DNA from: Rhizobium sp. Root1334
GTDB taxonomy: Bacteria; Pseudomonadota; Alphaproteobacteria; Rhizobiales; Rhizobiaceae
NCBI RefSeq assembly: GCF_001426665.1
Contig: NZ_LMEY01000001.1
Coordinates: 747,000-810,999, forward strand
Reading direction: 5' to 3'
Length of the DNA: 64,000 nucleotides
Positions 54,013 to 63,875 of the stretch are shown in pieces. Numbering within the stretch: the first letter of the stretch is position 1; each line of letters begins with the position of its first letter. The position numbers and the translations under genes are program-made. Under the pieces are notes generated by a model. The model was not told the origin of the DNA and searched no databases. It saw nothing but the letters and a program-made list of their open reading frames with translations.

Positions 54013-55647
54013 TCAGCGCGACCACCCGGCAAGACGGCCCTGAAGACCATAACTGTCATCGAAGCCGTCATTGTTTTCGCCCGCGATTTCGCCCGGCCGT
54101 CCGGCTGGCGCAATCACCGCAGGCGTCGAATAGGACGATGTGAAGGCGGTCTTCGGCGCCTGCCGCTGGACATGGAACTGGCGAATGGTCTGGCCGAGCT
54201 CGAGAATGACGGTATGCAAGTCGTCGCAAGTTTCCTTGGCGCCCGCCGCCTGCTGGGCACTGGCGCCGATTTCGGCACCGATGCGACCGAGATCGGATGT
54301 TGCGGCCTGAAGACCGGTGACCTGTTCGGCGGTTTCTTCGGCGATACCGGCGATCGCATCATTGATGCCGCGCACCTGCTCGACGATATTGCTGATGGCG
54401 TCCTGGGTGCGGCCAACACGCTCGACCCCCGCCTCGACCTGGGACTTGGTGCTCGATACCAGCTGCTTGATTTCACGGGCCGCATCACCAGAACGCTGCG
54501 CCAAGGCGCGCACTTCCTGGGCAACGACCGCAAAACCGCGGCCGCTTTCGCCAGCACGCGCCGCCTCGATGCCGGCATTCAGCGCCAGCAGATTGGTCTG
54601 GAAAGCGATCTCATCGATGACACCGATGATCTGTCCGATTTTTTCCGCAGACGCTTCGATATCGGCCATCGCCGAAATGGCCTGTCCGGCAATCTCGCCG
54701 CTGTGTTCAGCCGACTGGCGGGTCACGGCAACGCTCTTTTCGGCCGCCCGCGTCTGGGTGGCATTGTGCTTGACCCGGTCGACGATAGCACCGAGCGACC
54801 GGACGGTCTCGCCGAGCACGTCCGACTGCTGTTGCGCAACCTCGGCAAAGTGTCCAGTCTGACCGGCAAGATTGCGCGACGATGTTTCGAGCGTGACGGC
54901 GCGGTCCGCAAGACCGATGAATTCGTTCTGGATGGCGTCGAGCGCACCATTCAGGCCCTGGGCCAACGGCTGGTATGCCGTGGCCACGTCTTCGGACGTG
55001 CGGACGGAAAGGTCGCCGCGGCCAAGCGCCTGGGTGACATCGCCAAACAGAGCCAGTGCCTCGGCTTCGCCTGCCTTGCGCTGTTCGGCCAGCTGGCGCT
55101 GGTGGCTGTGGCGCTGTTCGTTGAAGCGCAGGGAAACGCAAATCTCGGTATCGACGAACACGGTGCGGACGAGGGCAGCGACGAGATCCGTCAATTCCTT
55201 CCTGCTCGCCTTGCCAAGCGACAGCATCGATTTCGGCCAGAACTGCTCGATCATCGAACAGATCAGGCGTTCGAGCACAACCGAATGGCCGGCAATCTGC
55301 CAGCGCGGGTCAAGGCCCATCTTGCTTTCGGTATCCGACAATACCTTGACGCGCTCGGCATAGAGGCTGTCGAAGCGGGCGTCGGTCAGCACGCTCCAAT
55401 GCGACGACTGGAGGTCATGCAGCCGGTCGATCTGGCGGTCGCTGGTGAAATGGCGCGCGGCATCCGGAAAGGTCTGAAGACGCTGGAACAGGTCGCGCAA
55501 CGCAAGCTCGACCTCTGTTCCAAGCGACTGGCGGTGTTTTCGCAAAACGTCGGTCTGGTCTTCATCAAGCCCGGCAAAACGCAAGCGCTCCAGCAGGCTG
55601 CCTGCCTGAGCTTTCCTCGTCTGATCTGGCGATGTTTCCTGCCTCAC
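54013..55647 (-). CDS. Soluble methyl-accepting chemotaxis protein with globin-type sensor domain
   Basis: First gene of the che operon, like IcpA/McpE of other rhizobia. The 544-residue protein has no membrane segment. Residues 15-185 resemble the protoglobin sensor domain of HemAT-type receptors ([18 protein letters not shown]), followed by a HAMP-like stretch and a standard signalling domain whose tip runs near residues 342-386 ([19 protein letters not shown]). The residue matching the proximal heme His seems to be Glu107. The start is GTG behind GGGG. It sets off from its neighbours by 133 bases. Confidence 0.88.
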   Translation of the reverse strand: MRQETSPDQTRKAQAGSLLERLRFAGLDEDQTDVLRKHRQSLGTEVELALRDLFQRLQTFPDAARHFTSDRQIDRLHDLQSSHWSVLTDARFDSLYAERVKVLSDTESKMGLDPRWQIAGHSVVLERLICSMIEQFWPKSMLSLGKASRKELTDLVAALVRTVFVDTEICVSLRFNEQRHSHQRQLAEQRKAGEAEALALFGDVTQALGRGDLSVRTSEDVATAYQPLAQGLNGALDAIQNEFIGLADRAVTLETSSRNLAGQTGHFAEVAQQQSDVLGETVRSLGAIVDRVKHNATQTRAAEKSVAVTRQSAEHSGEIAGQAISAMADIEASAEKIGQIIGVIDEIAFQTNLLALNAGIEAARAGESGRGFAVVAQEVRALAQRSGDAAREIKQLVSSTKSQVEAGVERVGRTQDAISNIVEQVRGINDAIAGIAEETAEQVTGLQAATSDLGRIGAEIGASAQQAAGAKETCDDLHTVILELGQTIRQFHVQRQAPKTAFTSSYSTPAVIAPAGRPGEIAGENNDGFDDSYGLQGRLAGWSR

Positions 55648-56255
55648 GCTTTTCCCCGGTCCGGTATCTCATCTCTGCAAACCGCATGGCTTTCAGAGGT
55701 ATCCTGTAGAAAATCAAACTCTTGCGGCATGTCCGCATGCCGTGAACGGCGCACAGTGCATCCACTCGTCACCGGATGTTCGAAAGGGGCTTTGCCCAAG
55801 CATGCCGTCTTGCAAGACGCCAAGTGGCGACGGCTATTGCCGGCTGGCCACGGCGATCGGCCGCTTCGTTCCCAAGAAATATCCGGTGAAAGTGCATACC
55901 GGGTCAGAACCGGTTCGTCGGTACGGCGTCATGCCTTGCGGGGAAGTAGATTTTCCCACTCCAACGTGTACGACCATGTTTATGGTTAATTCCTTGCTTG
56001 AAGGTTAACGGTTGATAGTCCGTATCTTCTTTCACTAAAATTGGCGGCATATTGCCTTCACGGGGCGCAACCGCCTGTGAAACGGGGGTTTGTGCGGCAT
56101 TGGAGAAACAACAGGTTTTCAATGGTAAAACTTGGCAGTTGAACTTGAGACACCCCGCCATTAACTACTGCCTATTCTGACCGGCACAAGCCATACGCAA
56201 GCATAGCCGGCCAAGGTGAAGCGGCATCATGATGATGACGTAGAAGGAACGGGCA
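55648..56255. other. Intergenic region upstream of the che operon
   Basis: About 600 bases. The start of the che operon must be promoted from here on the minus strand; no clear promoter could be picked by eye. Open frames on both strands lack ribosome sites and show no known motif. The right end carries the small membrane ORF at 56256. Confidence 0.6.
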
Positions 56256-56369
56256 ATGATTGTTCTGGGACTAAGCGCTACGCTTATCGCCACCCTGACA
56301 CTGGCAGCAGTCTCCATCCTCCTGACTATCGAGGATGATAGCAAATCTGTGAACGCCCGGATCTTCTAG
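56256..56369 (+). CDS. Tiny membrane protein, 37 residues
   Basis: An ATG with AAGGAAC about 5 bases ahead opens 37 codons. The product is one hydrophobic helix (LGLSATLIATLTLAAVSILL) followed by a short charged tail, IEDDSKSVNARIF. This is the pattern of a small single-pass inner-membrane protein. It lies between the che promoter region and the 3' end of the exporter gene. It was not recognised. Confidence 0.5.
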   Translation: MIVLGLSATLIATLTLAAVSILLTIEDDSKSVNARIF

Positions 56370-56539
56370 GATATAGTCAAATCATACGTCGGTCCGGCAG
56401 CATATTTGTGTTGCAGGACATGCCGTATTGTTGCGTGTCCTTGGACACGCGAAGTGCCGCAGACCTTGAAGGCTGCAGCCGCCAGTTTGCCCCTCGTTTT
56501 CCCACGGTTCCTTGAGCGCCAACGCTACAGCCGGTGAGA

Positions 56540-56557
56540 CCCGCCCCGAAGGGCGGG
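56540..56557 (-). terminator. Short GC hairpin after exporter gene
   Basis: CCCGCCC and GGGCGGG form a 7-bp stem with loop CGAA, 9 bases after the exporter stop on the minus strand. There is no T-run, so it is a moderate candidate. Confidence 0.5.
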
Positions 56558-56565
56558 CCGCAGGG

Positions 56566-58002
56566 TCATTCGGCTGGAGCGTATTGCGCGCCTGCCGGGA
56601 TTTCGGCACGGCGCGGCAGTGTCAGGGCAACGATCAGCCCCAAAACGGTTCCCACAGCAGCCAGATAGACGGCGAACCGGGTCCCTTCGATCAGCCCGGC
56701 CACGGCCGTTTGGCCGGTCGCTTCGCCGACGCCGTTGGCGACAGCAACCAGAATGGCGAGGCCGACGGCCAATCCAACCTGCAGGCTGGTCGATGCCATG
56801 CCCGACGCCACGCCCTGTTCCTCCTGCGCAACCCCAGTTGCCGAGACGATCCACATGGCAGTCCACACCATGCCCTGGCCGACACCGAGCACAGCCATGC
56901 CCGGGACAAGCCCCGCATAGCCCCATTCCGGCGAAATCCCGTAGGCGAACGCAACCATGCCGGCGACGCTGAGGACCTGGCCGATCACCAGGCTTGTGCG
57001 AACGCCCGAGCCCGTCGCCATGCGCTCGCCCAGTTGCGTGCCCACGAAGATGGCAATGGCTGGAACGAGGAAGGCCAGGCCAGTCCACAGGGCGTCAAAG
57101 CCGAGCATGCCCTGGAAAAGGACGGTCTCGAAGTAGGGCAACGCACCCAAGGTGGCGCCGAAGAACAGCGTCAGCAGCATGCCCGCCAGCGCGTAGCGGT
57201 TGGACAACAGCCGCAATGGCATCAGCGGATCATCGCTGCGGGCTTCGATGACGAAGAAGGCTGCCAGCAGGATCAGACCGGCAACCAGAGCCACCAGGAT
57301 CGAAGACGACGCCCAGCCAACTTCCGGCCCTTCAACGAGGACGTAAACCAGCAGCGTAATGCCGATTGTCGCGGTCAGCGCACCCGGAAGATCGAAGCTG
57401 CGATGCGAGCCCTGGCTGACATCACGCGGCATGACGATCAGGGCACCGGCGATGATGATGACAACGAGTGGCACGTTGACGTAAAACACGGCAGGCCAGC
57501 CATAAGCACTGGTGAGGATGCCGCCGAGAAGAGCGCCGACCGTCAGGCCGGAAGCACCGGCACCGCCCCAGATCGCCAGGGCGCGGTTGCGTTCTCGCCC
57601 CTCGGCAAACAATGTGGTGACGAGAGACAGGGTTGCGGGAAACAGCAAGGCGCCGCCGACACCCTGGATGGCCCGGGCGATGATCATGGCACTTGGACTT
57701 GCCGCCAAACCACCGACCAGCGAGGATACGCCGTACAGCGCGAGGGCAAAGATGAAGATACGGCGGCGGCCGAGAAGGTCGGCGGCGCGGCCGCCCAGAA
57801 GCAGGAAGCCGCCAAAGGCGACACCATAGGCGCTGACTACCCATTGCAGGGTCTGGCGCGAGAAACCAAGTTGCGCGCCGATGTCAGGCAATGCGACGAA
57901 GACGATATTATAGTCGACAGCGATGACGAGCTGGGCAAAGGCGAGCAGGAACAATGTCCAGCCCAGCCGCCGGTGACCGCCGGTTGCGGGTGATGGTGAC
58001 AT
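56566..58002 (-). CDS. MFS transporter, DHA2-type drug exporter
   Basis: Proton-driven exporter of 478 residues with about 14 membrane segments. The ATG at 58000-58002 is preferred; longer readings enter the divergent promoter. Motif A is seen at GGRAADLLGRRRIF, and motif C-like GGALLFPATLSL follows. Substrates could be drugs or metabolites. It is divergent from an ArsR-type gene with which it shares a promoter region, which is the usual arrangement for an exporter and its repressor. Confidence 0.9.
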   Translation of the reverse strand: MSPSPATGGHRRLGWTLFLLAFAQLVIAVDYNIVFVALPDIGAQLGFSRQTLQWVVSAYGVAFGGFLLLGGRAADLLGRRRIFIFALALYGVSSLVGGLAASPSAMIIARAIQGVGGALLFPATLSLVTTLFAEGRERNRALAIWGGAGASGLTVGALLGGILTSAYGWPAVFYVNVPLVVIIIAGALIVMPRDVSQGSHRSFDLPGALTATIGITLLVYVLVEGPEVGWASSSILVALVAGLILLAAFFVIEARSDDPLMPLRLLSNRYALAGMLLTLFFGATLGALPYFETVLFQGMLGFDALWTGLAFLVPAIAIFVGTQLGERMATGSGVRTSLVIGQVLSVAGMVAFAYGISPEWGYAGLVPGMAVLGVGQGMVWTAMWIVSATGVAQEEQGVASGMASTSLQVGLAVGLAILVAVANGVGEATGQTAVAGLIEGTRFAVYLAAVGTVLGLIVALTLPRRAEIPAGAQYAPAE

Positions 58003-58053
58003 GATGGATATCTCTTTGTTGCGGGAGCAAGGCTGCGCAGTCTTGATGATTTG

Positions 58054-58083
58054 ATAGTACGGATAGAATCGTACAATTGTCAA
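58054..58083 (-). promoter_or_regulatory. Sigma-70 promoter for the exporter gene
   Basis: On the minus strand TTGACA (58078-58083) and TACTAT (58054-58059) are 18 bases apart. They match consensus well and point to the exporter ATG about 50 bases on. Confidence 0.75.
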
Positions 58084-58090
58084 CGTGACG

Positions 58091-58109
58091 CAGTCAAAAA
58101 GTTTGACTG
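58091..58109. promoter_or_regulatory. Palindromic operator candidate for ArsR regulator
   Basis: CAGTCAAAAAGTTTGACTG is a perfect 8-bp inverted repeat with a three-base centre. It overlaps the -35 of the regulator's own promoter and adjoins that of the exporter, so binding could shut both. Confidence 0.75.
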
Positions 58110-58131
58110 TACGCGAACTGTTTATTATCTT
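58103..58131 (+). promoter_or_regulatory. Sigma-70 promoter for the ArsR gene
   Basis: TTGACT (58103-58108) and TATCTT (58126-58131) are 17 bases apart. The expected start of transcription falls on or next to the ATGs at 58135 and 58138, so the message may be leaderless; no ribosome site is seen. Confidence 0.6.
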
Positions 58132-58134
58132 CGC

Positions 58135-58449
58135 ATGATGAACGACCATCATCCCACGCGTGAAGACCTTCGCCTGCCCGACATCCTTTTGGCTCTGGGA
58201 AACCCCATCCGGCTGGCCGCGGTCAAACAGATTGCGCTCGGCGAGTGTATCTGCAGCGATTTCGTGACCGATGTTTCGAAATCGACGATGACGCATCATT
58301 GGCGCGTGCTGCGCGAGGCCGGGGTCATCCGGCAACGGCCGGAGGGCCGGGTCATCTATATGTCCTTGCGGCAGGATGACCTGGAGGCGCGGTTTCCGGG
58401 CCTCTTGTCAGCAATCTTCTGCGCCGACAACAGGGCCGGATCGGCATAA
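58135..58449 (+). CDS. ArsR-family winged-helix regulator
   Basis: Probable repressor of the exporter gene. The ATG at 58135 (or 58138) gives 104 residues. The helix-turn-helix lies around residues 22-85: LPDILLALGNPIRLAAVKQIA, then SKSTMTHHWRVLREAGVIRQR. The usual arsenic-binding CxC is not present in the recognition helix; a Cys pair is at GECICSD, a place known for metal or redox sensing in some members. It ends 25 bases from the convergent rhaK. Confidence 0.87.
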   Translation: MMNDHHPTREDLRLPDILLALGNPIRLAAVKQIALGECICSDFVTDVSKSTMTHHWRVLREAGVIRQRPEGRVIYMSLRQDDLEARFPGLLSAIFCADNRAGSA

Positions 58450-58474
58450 GCGACGCATGCGTCCCCGGCGCCGT

Positions 58475-59842
58475 CTATAAAGACTGGATGTGTTTCATCC
58501 AGCTTGCCGCATAGGCAACATACGTTTCAGGAACGGAACCTTTAAATTCCACCGTGTGCGCCTGCGCCTGGCTGGCATCGGCAAGACAGGCGGCGCCAAG
58601 GCTGGTCCCGGTGGCACTCTGGCTGCCGATCAGCACCGGCCGGCCGGTCGCCGCCTTCAGCATCCGCAGATAACTCGAATTGACCGCAAACGGCCCTTCG
58701 ACCACGATCTCACCTTGAGCGCCGATCAGTTCGAGCGAACTGGCCGTCATCATCGCCAGATGGAAAGAAACAACGGCGAGCCGCTGCGGGCCTGTCAACG
58801 AGGCCTCGTCGCAGGTCCAGCGCGCCTTGGCATGCGGGAAAGGCCCCGAACCTTCCGGCACCGATGGCAGAAGCATCCATTGGGCAGCCGCCACGTGCGC
58901 CTCGACATCCTCCGAAACCGCGACTGCCGGATCAGTGATCAGCGTCGAGAATGCCCGTCCGCCCATGAACCGCGCCGATGGGACGGGATCGCCGAGCGCA
59001 TTGACGTTGATCAGCGTGTCGCGCGCTTCGTCCAGCGCCACTTTCCTTGCGCCCATCGCCATCATCACCACCCAGGTCCCGGTGGACACAACCGAGAAAG
59101 GGGCGGCCCGCGTCAGCACATGCGGAAGCAGCGAGGAATTGGAATCGTGAATGCCGCAATAGACCGGCAGACCGATGGGTAGGCCGGTGTCCCTCGCCGC
59201 CTGCGGTGTCAATCCACCCAGAACATCGCTGGCGCGCCGAACGGGTGCAAACAGCGGCCGCCAGCCGCGAGTGTCGACCATCGTGGAGAAGTCGGCAAAA
59301 TAGGGATTCCACAGATCGGTATGGCAGCCGAGCGACGTCAGTTCGGTGGAAAGAACACCGGTCAGCCGGTAGGACCAATATTGCGCATAGGTCAGGATGC
59401 TGGCGACATCGGCAAACTGGTCAGGGAATGTCTGTTCCTGCCAGTAGATCTGCGCACCGATGTTCAATCCCATTGGTAGCCGCGCCGCGCCGGTCTCGGC
59501 AAAGAGCGGACGTACTTTGTCATAGTCACCGGACAGTGTGTCAGGGCCGGTGAATTCATAATCCAGTAGTGGCAGGGCGAGATCGCCGTTCTTGTCGAGC
59601 AGCACCGCTGTTGCCCCATGGGTGGTCACCGAGATCGCGTCGAACGGCGTCTCGGCATTCAGTGCGGCGAGACTTTCGGTGATGAAACGCCACAGGCGCT
59701 CGACATCGAAATGCGGATAGAGACCTTCGGTCACGACGCCGTTGGCGGTCTTGCGCACCGCCGTTTCCTCGAACCGGTCGAGATCAACCAAGGCGACCTT
59801 GGCATTCGTCTTGCCGATATCGATGACGGCGATGGTCTTCAT
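58475..59842 (-). CDS. rhaK: Rhamnose pathway kinase RhaK (FGGY family)
   Basis: Sugar kinase of the FGGY family; in Rhizobium leguminosarum RhaK is needed for rhamnose use and also for the function of the ABC importer. The 455-residue protein has the N-terminal phosphate motif VIDIGKTNAKVALVD, a central FSVVSTGTWVVMM and a C-terminal adenosine-site region (IGSQSATGTSLGAA). It is last in the operon, 4 bases after rhaU. Confidence 0.92.
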   Translation of the reverse strand: MKTIAVIDIGKTNAKVALVDLDRFEETAVRKTANGVVTEGLYPHFDVERLWRFITESLAALNAETPFDAISVTTHGATAVLLDKNGDLALPLLDYEFTGPDTLSGDYDKVRPLFAETGAARLPMGLNIGAQIYWQEQTFPDQFADVASILTYAQYWSYRLTGVLSTELTSLGCHTDLWNPYFADFSTMVDTRGWRPLFAPVRRASDVLGGLTPQAARDTGLPIGLPVYCGIHDSNSSLLPHVLTRAAPFSVVSTGTWVVMMAMGARKVALDEARDTLINVNALGDPVPSARFMGGRAFSTLITDPAVAVSEDVEAHVAAAQWMLLPSVPEGSGPFPHAKARWTCDEASLTGPQRLAVVSFHLAMMTASSLELIGAQGEIVVEGPFAVNSSYLRMLKAATGRPVLIGSQSATGTSLGAACLADASQAQAHTVEFKGSVPETYVAYAASWMKHIQSL

Positions 59843-59846
59843 GGGA

Positions 59847-60161
59847 TCACTTCATATGAAAGACGGGAACAAGCGGGACGGCGACCGGTTCGTTATCGGC
59901 CTTCGTCTCCATGATGTCAGCCATATAGGCCCACCATTTCTGCATCACCGGATGTTTGGGCAGATCGGCCATGGTGTGATCATCCCGCCGCCAGAGAACA
60001 CCGAACAGCAGGTTAGTCTCTTCATCGAGATGGATCGAGTAATCCGACACCCCGGCCTCCGCCAGCAACGCGGACAGTTCCGGCCAGATCGCGTCATGCC
60101 TCGCCTTGTATTCTTCAGTCATGCCTGGGTTGAGCCGCATGCGAAAAGCGTATTTTTCCAT
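59847..60161 (-). CDS. rhaU: L-rhamnose mutarotase RhaU
   Basis: Speeds interconversion of alpha- and beta-L-rhamnose. The 104-residue protein has the family pattern: [24 protein letters not shown] (in parts), [18 protein letters not shown], and [17 protein letters not shown] site precedes the ATG. It lies between the second permease and the kinase genes, as in R. leguminosarum. Confidence 0.95.
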   Translation of the reverse strand: MEKYAFRMRLNPGMTEEYKARHDAIWPELSALLAEAGVSDYSIHLDEETNLLFGVLWRRDDHTMADLPKHPVMQKWWAYMADIMETKADNEPVAVPLVPVFHMK

Positions 60162-60168
60162 AATATCC

Positions 60169-61173
60169 TCAATGCGCCCTGCGGCGGCGTGCGCGTGACC
60201 ACAGGATCGGCAATGCGATGACGGAAATCAACAACACGCCGATGAAGATCGACATGACGATACCCGGTACATTGAGAAGCCCGAAGCCGAAGGTGACCAT
60301 GCCCATGATGAAGGCGGCAAGCACGACGCCCGGAATGGTACCGGAGCCGCCGAGAATGCTGACACCACCGAGCACCACCATTGTCACCACTTCCAATTCG
60401 ACACCGAGCGCGATCGACGGACGCGTGGAGCCGAGGCGCGAGGTCAGGCAGATCGAGGCAATGCCGGCCATCAGGCCCGTGAGCAGGAACAGGATGAACT
60501 TGACCCGGCCGACGCGGACGCCGGAAAACAGCGCCGCCGTCTGATTGTTGCCGATGGCATAGACGGCGCGGCCAAAATTGGTCTTGTGCAGCAGCACGCT
60601 GTAGACAATTGCGAAGAACACGAACAGCGCGAATTCGAACGAGAAGACCCACCAAACATAGCCTTGGCCGAAATAGGCGAAGCTGGCCGGATAGCCCGTA
60701 TAGGCCTGATCGCCCAATATGATGAAGGACAGGCCGCGAAACAGGCTCATAGTGCCGATAGTCACCACGATCGATGGCAGGCCCAGACCGGTGATCAGCA
60801 GGCCGTTGATAGCACCGCAAAGCAGACCGGTGCCGAGACCGACGACGACAAGCATCGGCATATCGGCGCCCATGGTGACGGCAAGCCCCATGGCGGTCGA
60901 GGACAAAGCGATGATCGAGGCGACGGAGAGGTCGATCTCGCCGGAAATGATGACCAGAGCCATGGCGAAGGCAATCAACGCCTTTTCGGTGAAATTGAAC
61001 GTCGCGTCGGACAGGTTCCACGGATCGAGGAAATAGGGCGACGCGAAGGAATTGATCGCGAAAATCGCAATCGCCACCACCAGAAGCAGGCTCTCCCAGC
61101 TTTTTAGCGCCCGGCTGCCCCGACTTTGCAGCCGGTCCGGAATGATCCGGGGTGAAAGATGCGCCTCCGCCAT
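60169..61173 (-). CDS. rhaQ: Rhamnose ABC importer permease RhaQ
   Basis: Ribose-type (RbsC) permease, 334 residues from the ATG at 61171-61173, which overlaps the rhaP stop by one base. About ten membrane segments. The family motifs are present: [40 protein letters not shown] and [16 protein letters not shown]. It forms the channel with RhaP. Confidence 0.94.
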   Translation of the reverse strand: MAEAHLSPRIIPDRLQSRGSRALKSWESLLLVVAIAIFAINSFASPYFLDPWNLSDATFNFTEKALIAFAMALVIISGEIDLSVASIIALSSTAMGLAVTMGADMPMLVVVGLGTGLLCGAINGLLITGLGLPSIVVTIGTMSLFRGLSFIILGDQAYTGYPASFAYFGQGYVWWVFSFEFALFVFFAIVYSVLLHKTNFGRAVYAIGNNQTAALFSGVRVGRVKFILFLLTGLMAGIASICLTSRLGSTRPSIALGVELEVVTMVVLGGVSILGGSGTIPGVVLAAFIMGMVTFGFGLLNVPGIVMSIFIGVLLISVIALPILWSRARRRRAH

Positions 61174-62150
61174 CAGACCGCCTCCGCTTTCTTCAGAATG
61201 ACACGTCCCTTGCGCTTTTCGGTGCGGGCGTTGACGGCAACAGCGATGATGATCACCGTTCCGGAAATCGCCAGCTGGGCAAAGGGCGAGATATTGATGA
61301 CCGGCAGAGCATTCTTGATGACGCCGAGGAACAGGCCGCCGAGCACGGCACCGCCGACCGAACCGATGCCACCGGCAATCGAAATGCCGCCAATGACGCA
61401 GGCCGCGATGATATCGAGTTCGAAACCGGCGGCGATATCGACGTAAGCAACGGCATAGCGCGATACCCAGAGATAACCGGCGAGACCCGCGAGACCGCCG
61501 GACAGGCAATAGGCGAAGAAGCGCGTGCGGCCGACATCGATGCCGGTATAGACGGCCGCATGCGGATTGCCGCCGACAGCGAAGAAAGCCCGGCCGACCG
61601 CCGTGCGCGTCATCAGGATATAGACGGCGGCGATTGCCAGAACTGAGAGCCAGGACAGAACCGGAAAGCCGATCAGTGATGTGCGTGGCAGCGCCTTGAA
61701 GGCATCGCTCATCTGATGGGCGTTGATCCACGCGCCCTTGCTCAGAAGGAAAATGCTCCCGCGAAAGATGGTGAGCGTTCCGAGCGTCACGACAATCGGC
61801 GGGATTTCCAGCTTCCAGACCAGCAGGCCATTGATCGAACCGAGGAGAGCGCCAAGGGCCACAACCACCAAAATGACCAGCGGAATCGGAATGCCCGGAA
61901 ACGCCGCATTGAGCATGGCGGCGACCATGCCGCACAGCGCCAGATTGGCCGCCATCGACAGATCGATGCAGCGCGTCAGAATGACGGCCATCTGGCCGAG
62001 CGCCAGAATGATCAGGATCGACGTGTCATTATAGACACGCGCCAGATTGGCAGGCGCGATAAAGCCTGGGAAACGCAGGGTAATCGCCGCAAGCAATATA
62101 GCGATGGCGACGACCAGCAGGATTTCGCGGTTCTTCAACAATTTTGCCAT
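61173..62150 (-). CDS. rhaP: Rhamnose ABC importer permease RhaP
   Basis: Ribose-type permease, 325 residues from the ATG at 62148-62150, with GGGAGG 7 bases ahead and a one-base overlap with the rhaT stop. Family motifs: VILTRCIDLSMAANLALCGM, NGLLVWKLEIPPIVVTLGTL and VIGGISIAGGIGSVGG. Confidence 0.94.
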   Translation of the reverse strand: MAKLLKNREILLVVAIAILLAAITLRFPGFIAPANLARVYNDTSILIILALGQMAVILTRCIDLSMAANLALCGMVAAMLNAAFPGIPIPLVILVVVALGALLGSINGLLVWKLEIPPIVVTLGTLTIFRGSIFLLSKGAWINAHQMSDAFKALPRTSLIGFPVLSWLSVLAIAAVYILMTRTAVGRAFFAVGGNPHAAVYTGIDVGRTRFFAYCLSGGLAGLAGYLWVSRYAVAYVDIAAGFELDIIAACVIGGISIAGGIGSVGGAVLGGLFLGVIKNALPVINISPFAQLAISGTVIIIAVAVNARTEKRKGRVILKKAEAV

Positions 62151-63646
62151 CACGCAGCCTCCCCGATGCCAGCGGCGGCCCGCACCAGCTTTTCAGCCGT
62201 CAGTTCGGCACGCTCAAAACGCCCGGCAATGCGGCCTTCGCGCATGACGATGACCCGGTCGGCCATGCCCATGATTTCGGGAATTTCCGAGGAGACCATG
62301 ATGACACTCAATCCCTGCCCTGCCAGTTCGCTCATGAAGGCATGCACCGCAGCCTTGGAGCCGATATCGATGCCCTTTGTCGGTTCATCGAGGATGATCA
62401 CTTTCGGCTGCGTCGCCAGCCATTTGGCGATCACCACCTTCTGCTGGTTACCGCCTGACAGTGTGCCGACATCCTGATCGAGCGAGGCAGCGCGAAGATC
62501 GAGGCGCTGCGTATAGTCGCGCGCCAGGGCAAACTCATTGGCGAGCTTCAGGAAACCGGCCCGTGAAGTCTTCTGCAGCGAAGGCAGCGTGACGTTCTGG
62601 AAGATCGGCAGGCCGATGATCGCGCCTTGACGGCCGCGCTCCTCCGGTACGTAAACGATACCGGCCTCGATCGCCTCGGCGGGAGATCGGATGACCAGCA
62701 CTTCGCCGTGAAGTTTGACCGCACCCGCGGATGGCCGGGTGATACCGATCAGCGACTGCATGAATTCGGAGCGGCCCGCACCGATCAGACCGTAGAAACC
62801 AAGGATTTCGCCGCGGCGCAGCTCGAAATTGATGTCTTCGAATTCAGTCGGATGACGGTAGCCCGAAACCGTCAGCACCGGTTCGCCGATATCGACATCG
62901 ACCTTCGGGAAGACCTGACCGACATCGCGGCCGACCATCATTTTGACCAGCTGATCCTGGGTGACGTCGGCAATCAACCCCTCGCCGACCATGCCACCAT
63001 CACGGAATACGGTGTAGCGGTCGGCAATGCGGAAGATTTCATCGAACTTGTGGCTGATGAACAGGATCGCCTTGCCGTCTGCTTTTAGCCGGTCGATCAG
63101 TTCATAAAGCTCATGGATTTCCTTGTGCGACAGGGCAGCCGTCGGCTCGTCCATGATCACGACGCTGGCGTCGATCGACAGGGCGCGGGCAATCGCCACC
63201 ATATGCTTGTTGGCAATGCCGAGGTCGCGCAGCCGGATGGTCGGATCGATATCCGCACCGACACGGCGCAGCAGGTCACGGGCATTGTTATTGAGCGTCG
63301 TCCAGTCGATCAGCCCGAAACGGCCGCGCGGCGCATGGCCGAGGAAGATGTTTTCAGCGACCGACAGTTCATCGAACAGCACGGTTTCCTGATGGATCGC
63401 CGTGACACCGGCGTGTGCGGCGGCCATGGCCGTCGGGAAATGGGTTCCTTCCCCATTAACCCGGATCGTGCCGCCGTCCGGCTGGTAGATGCCGGTGAGG
63501 ATTTTCACGAGCGTCGACTTACCCGCGCCGTTTTCGCCGATCAGCGCCGTGACGGAGCCGGGATACAAGGCGAGCGAGACGCCGGACAGCGCTTTAACGC
63601 CCGGAAAGGACTTGGAAATGCCCTCAAGCGCGACAGCGGGTTTCAT
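62150..63646 (-). CDS. rhaT: Rhamnose ABC importer ATP-binding protein RhaT
   Basis: Double ATPase of the RbsA type, 498 residues from the ATG at 63644-63646. A GTG at 63683-63685 would give 511; neither has an ideal ribosome site. The first half has Walker A GENGAGKST and Walker B VVIMDEPTAALS. The second half has a degenerate Walker A (GLIGAGRSE) but an intact signature LSGGNQQKVVIAKWL and Walker B VIILDEPTKGID, as usual for this type. Confidence 0.93.
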   Translation of the reverse strand: MKPAVALEGISKSFPGVKALSGVSLALYPGSVTALIGENGAGKSTLVKILTGIYQPDGGTIRVNGEGTHFPTAMAAAHAGVTAIHQETVLFDELSVAENIFLGHAPRGRFGLIDWTTLNNNARDLLRRVGADIDPTIRLRDLGIANKHMVAIARALSIDASVVIMDEPTAALSHKEIHELYELIDRLKADGKAILFISHKFDEIFRIADRYTVFRDGGMVGEGLIADVTQDQLVKMMVGRDVGQVFPKVDVDIGEPVLTVSGYRHPTEFEDINFELRRGEILGFYGLIGAGRSEFMQSLIGITRPSAGAVKLHGEVLVIRSPAEAIEAGIVYVPEERGRQGAIIGLPIFQNVTLPSLQKTSRAGFLKLANEFALARDYTQRLDLRAASLDQDVGTLSGGNQQKVVIAKWLATQPKVIILDEPTKGIDIGSKAAVHAFMSELAGQGLSVIMVSSEIPEIMGMADRVIVMREGRIAGRFERAELTAEKLVRAAAGIGEAA

Positions 63647-63735
63647 CCGCGATGTGGTCGTTTCCTGCAGCAAGAGGCAATCCACCGGTGTGATTTGAAA
63701 TTGAAAATTATCGGCAGGCTATCGCTTGCGCGATT

Positions 63736-63848
63736 GCCCCTCACCCTAGCCCTCTCCCCGCAGGCGGGGAGAGGGGATGACCGAGGCCGCCGCTTGTTCC
63801 TTCTCCCCGTTTACGGGGAGAAGGTGCCCGACAGGGCGGATGAGGGGC
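63736..63848. repeat. RIME-like palindromic intergenic repeat
   Basis: An outer inverted repeat GCCCCTCA (63736-63743)/TGAGGGGC (63841-63848) encloses two hairpins: CCTCTCCCCGC/GCGGGGAGAGG (63751-63774) and CCTTCTCCCCGT/ACGGGGAGAAGG (63799-63824). This is the layout and sequence style of the RIME elements found in many copies in Rhizobiaceae. It lies between rhaS and rhaT and may stabilise or shorten the rhaS message. Confidence 0.8.
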
Positions 63849-63875
63849 ATCAGCCTGCGAGTAGGCCTTCAAAAA

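Noticed and set aside
53776-55989. 737-codon plus-strand frame opposite the receptor gene
   Set aside because: It covers several genes and intergenic DNA, has no ribosome site, and is antisense to clear che genes.
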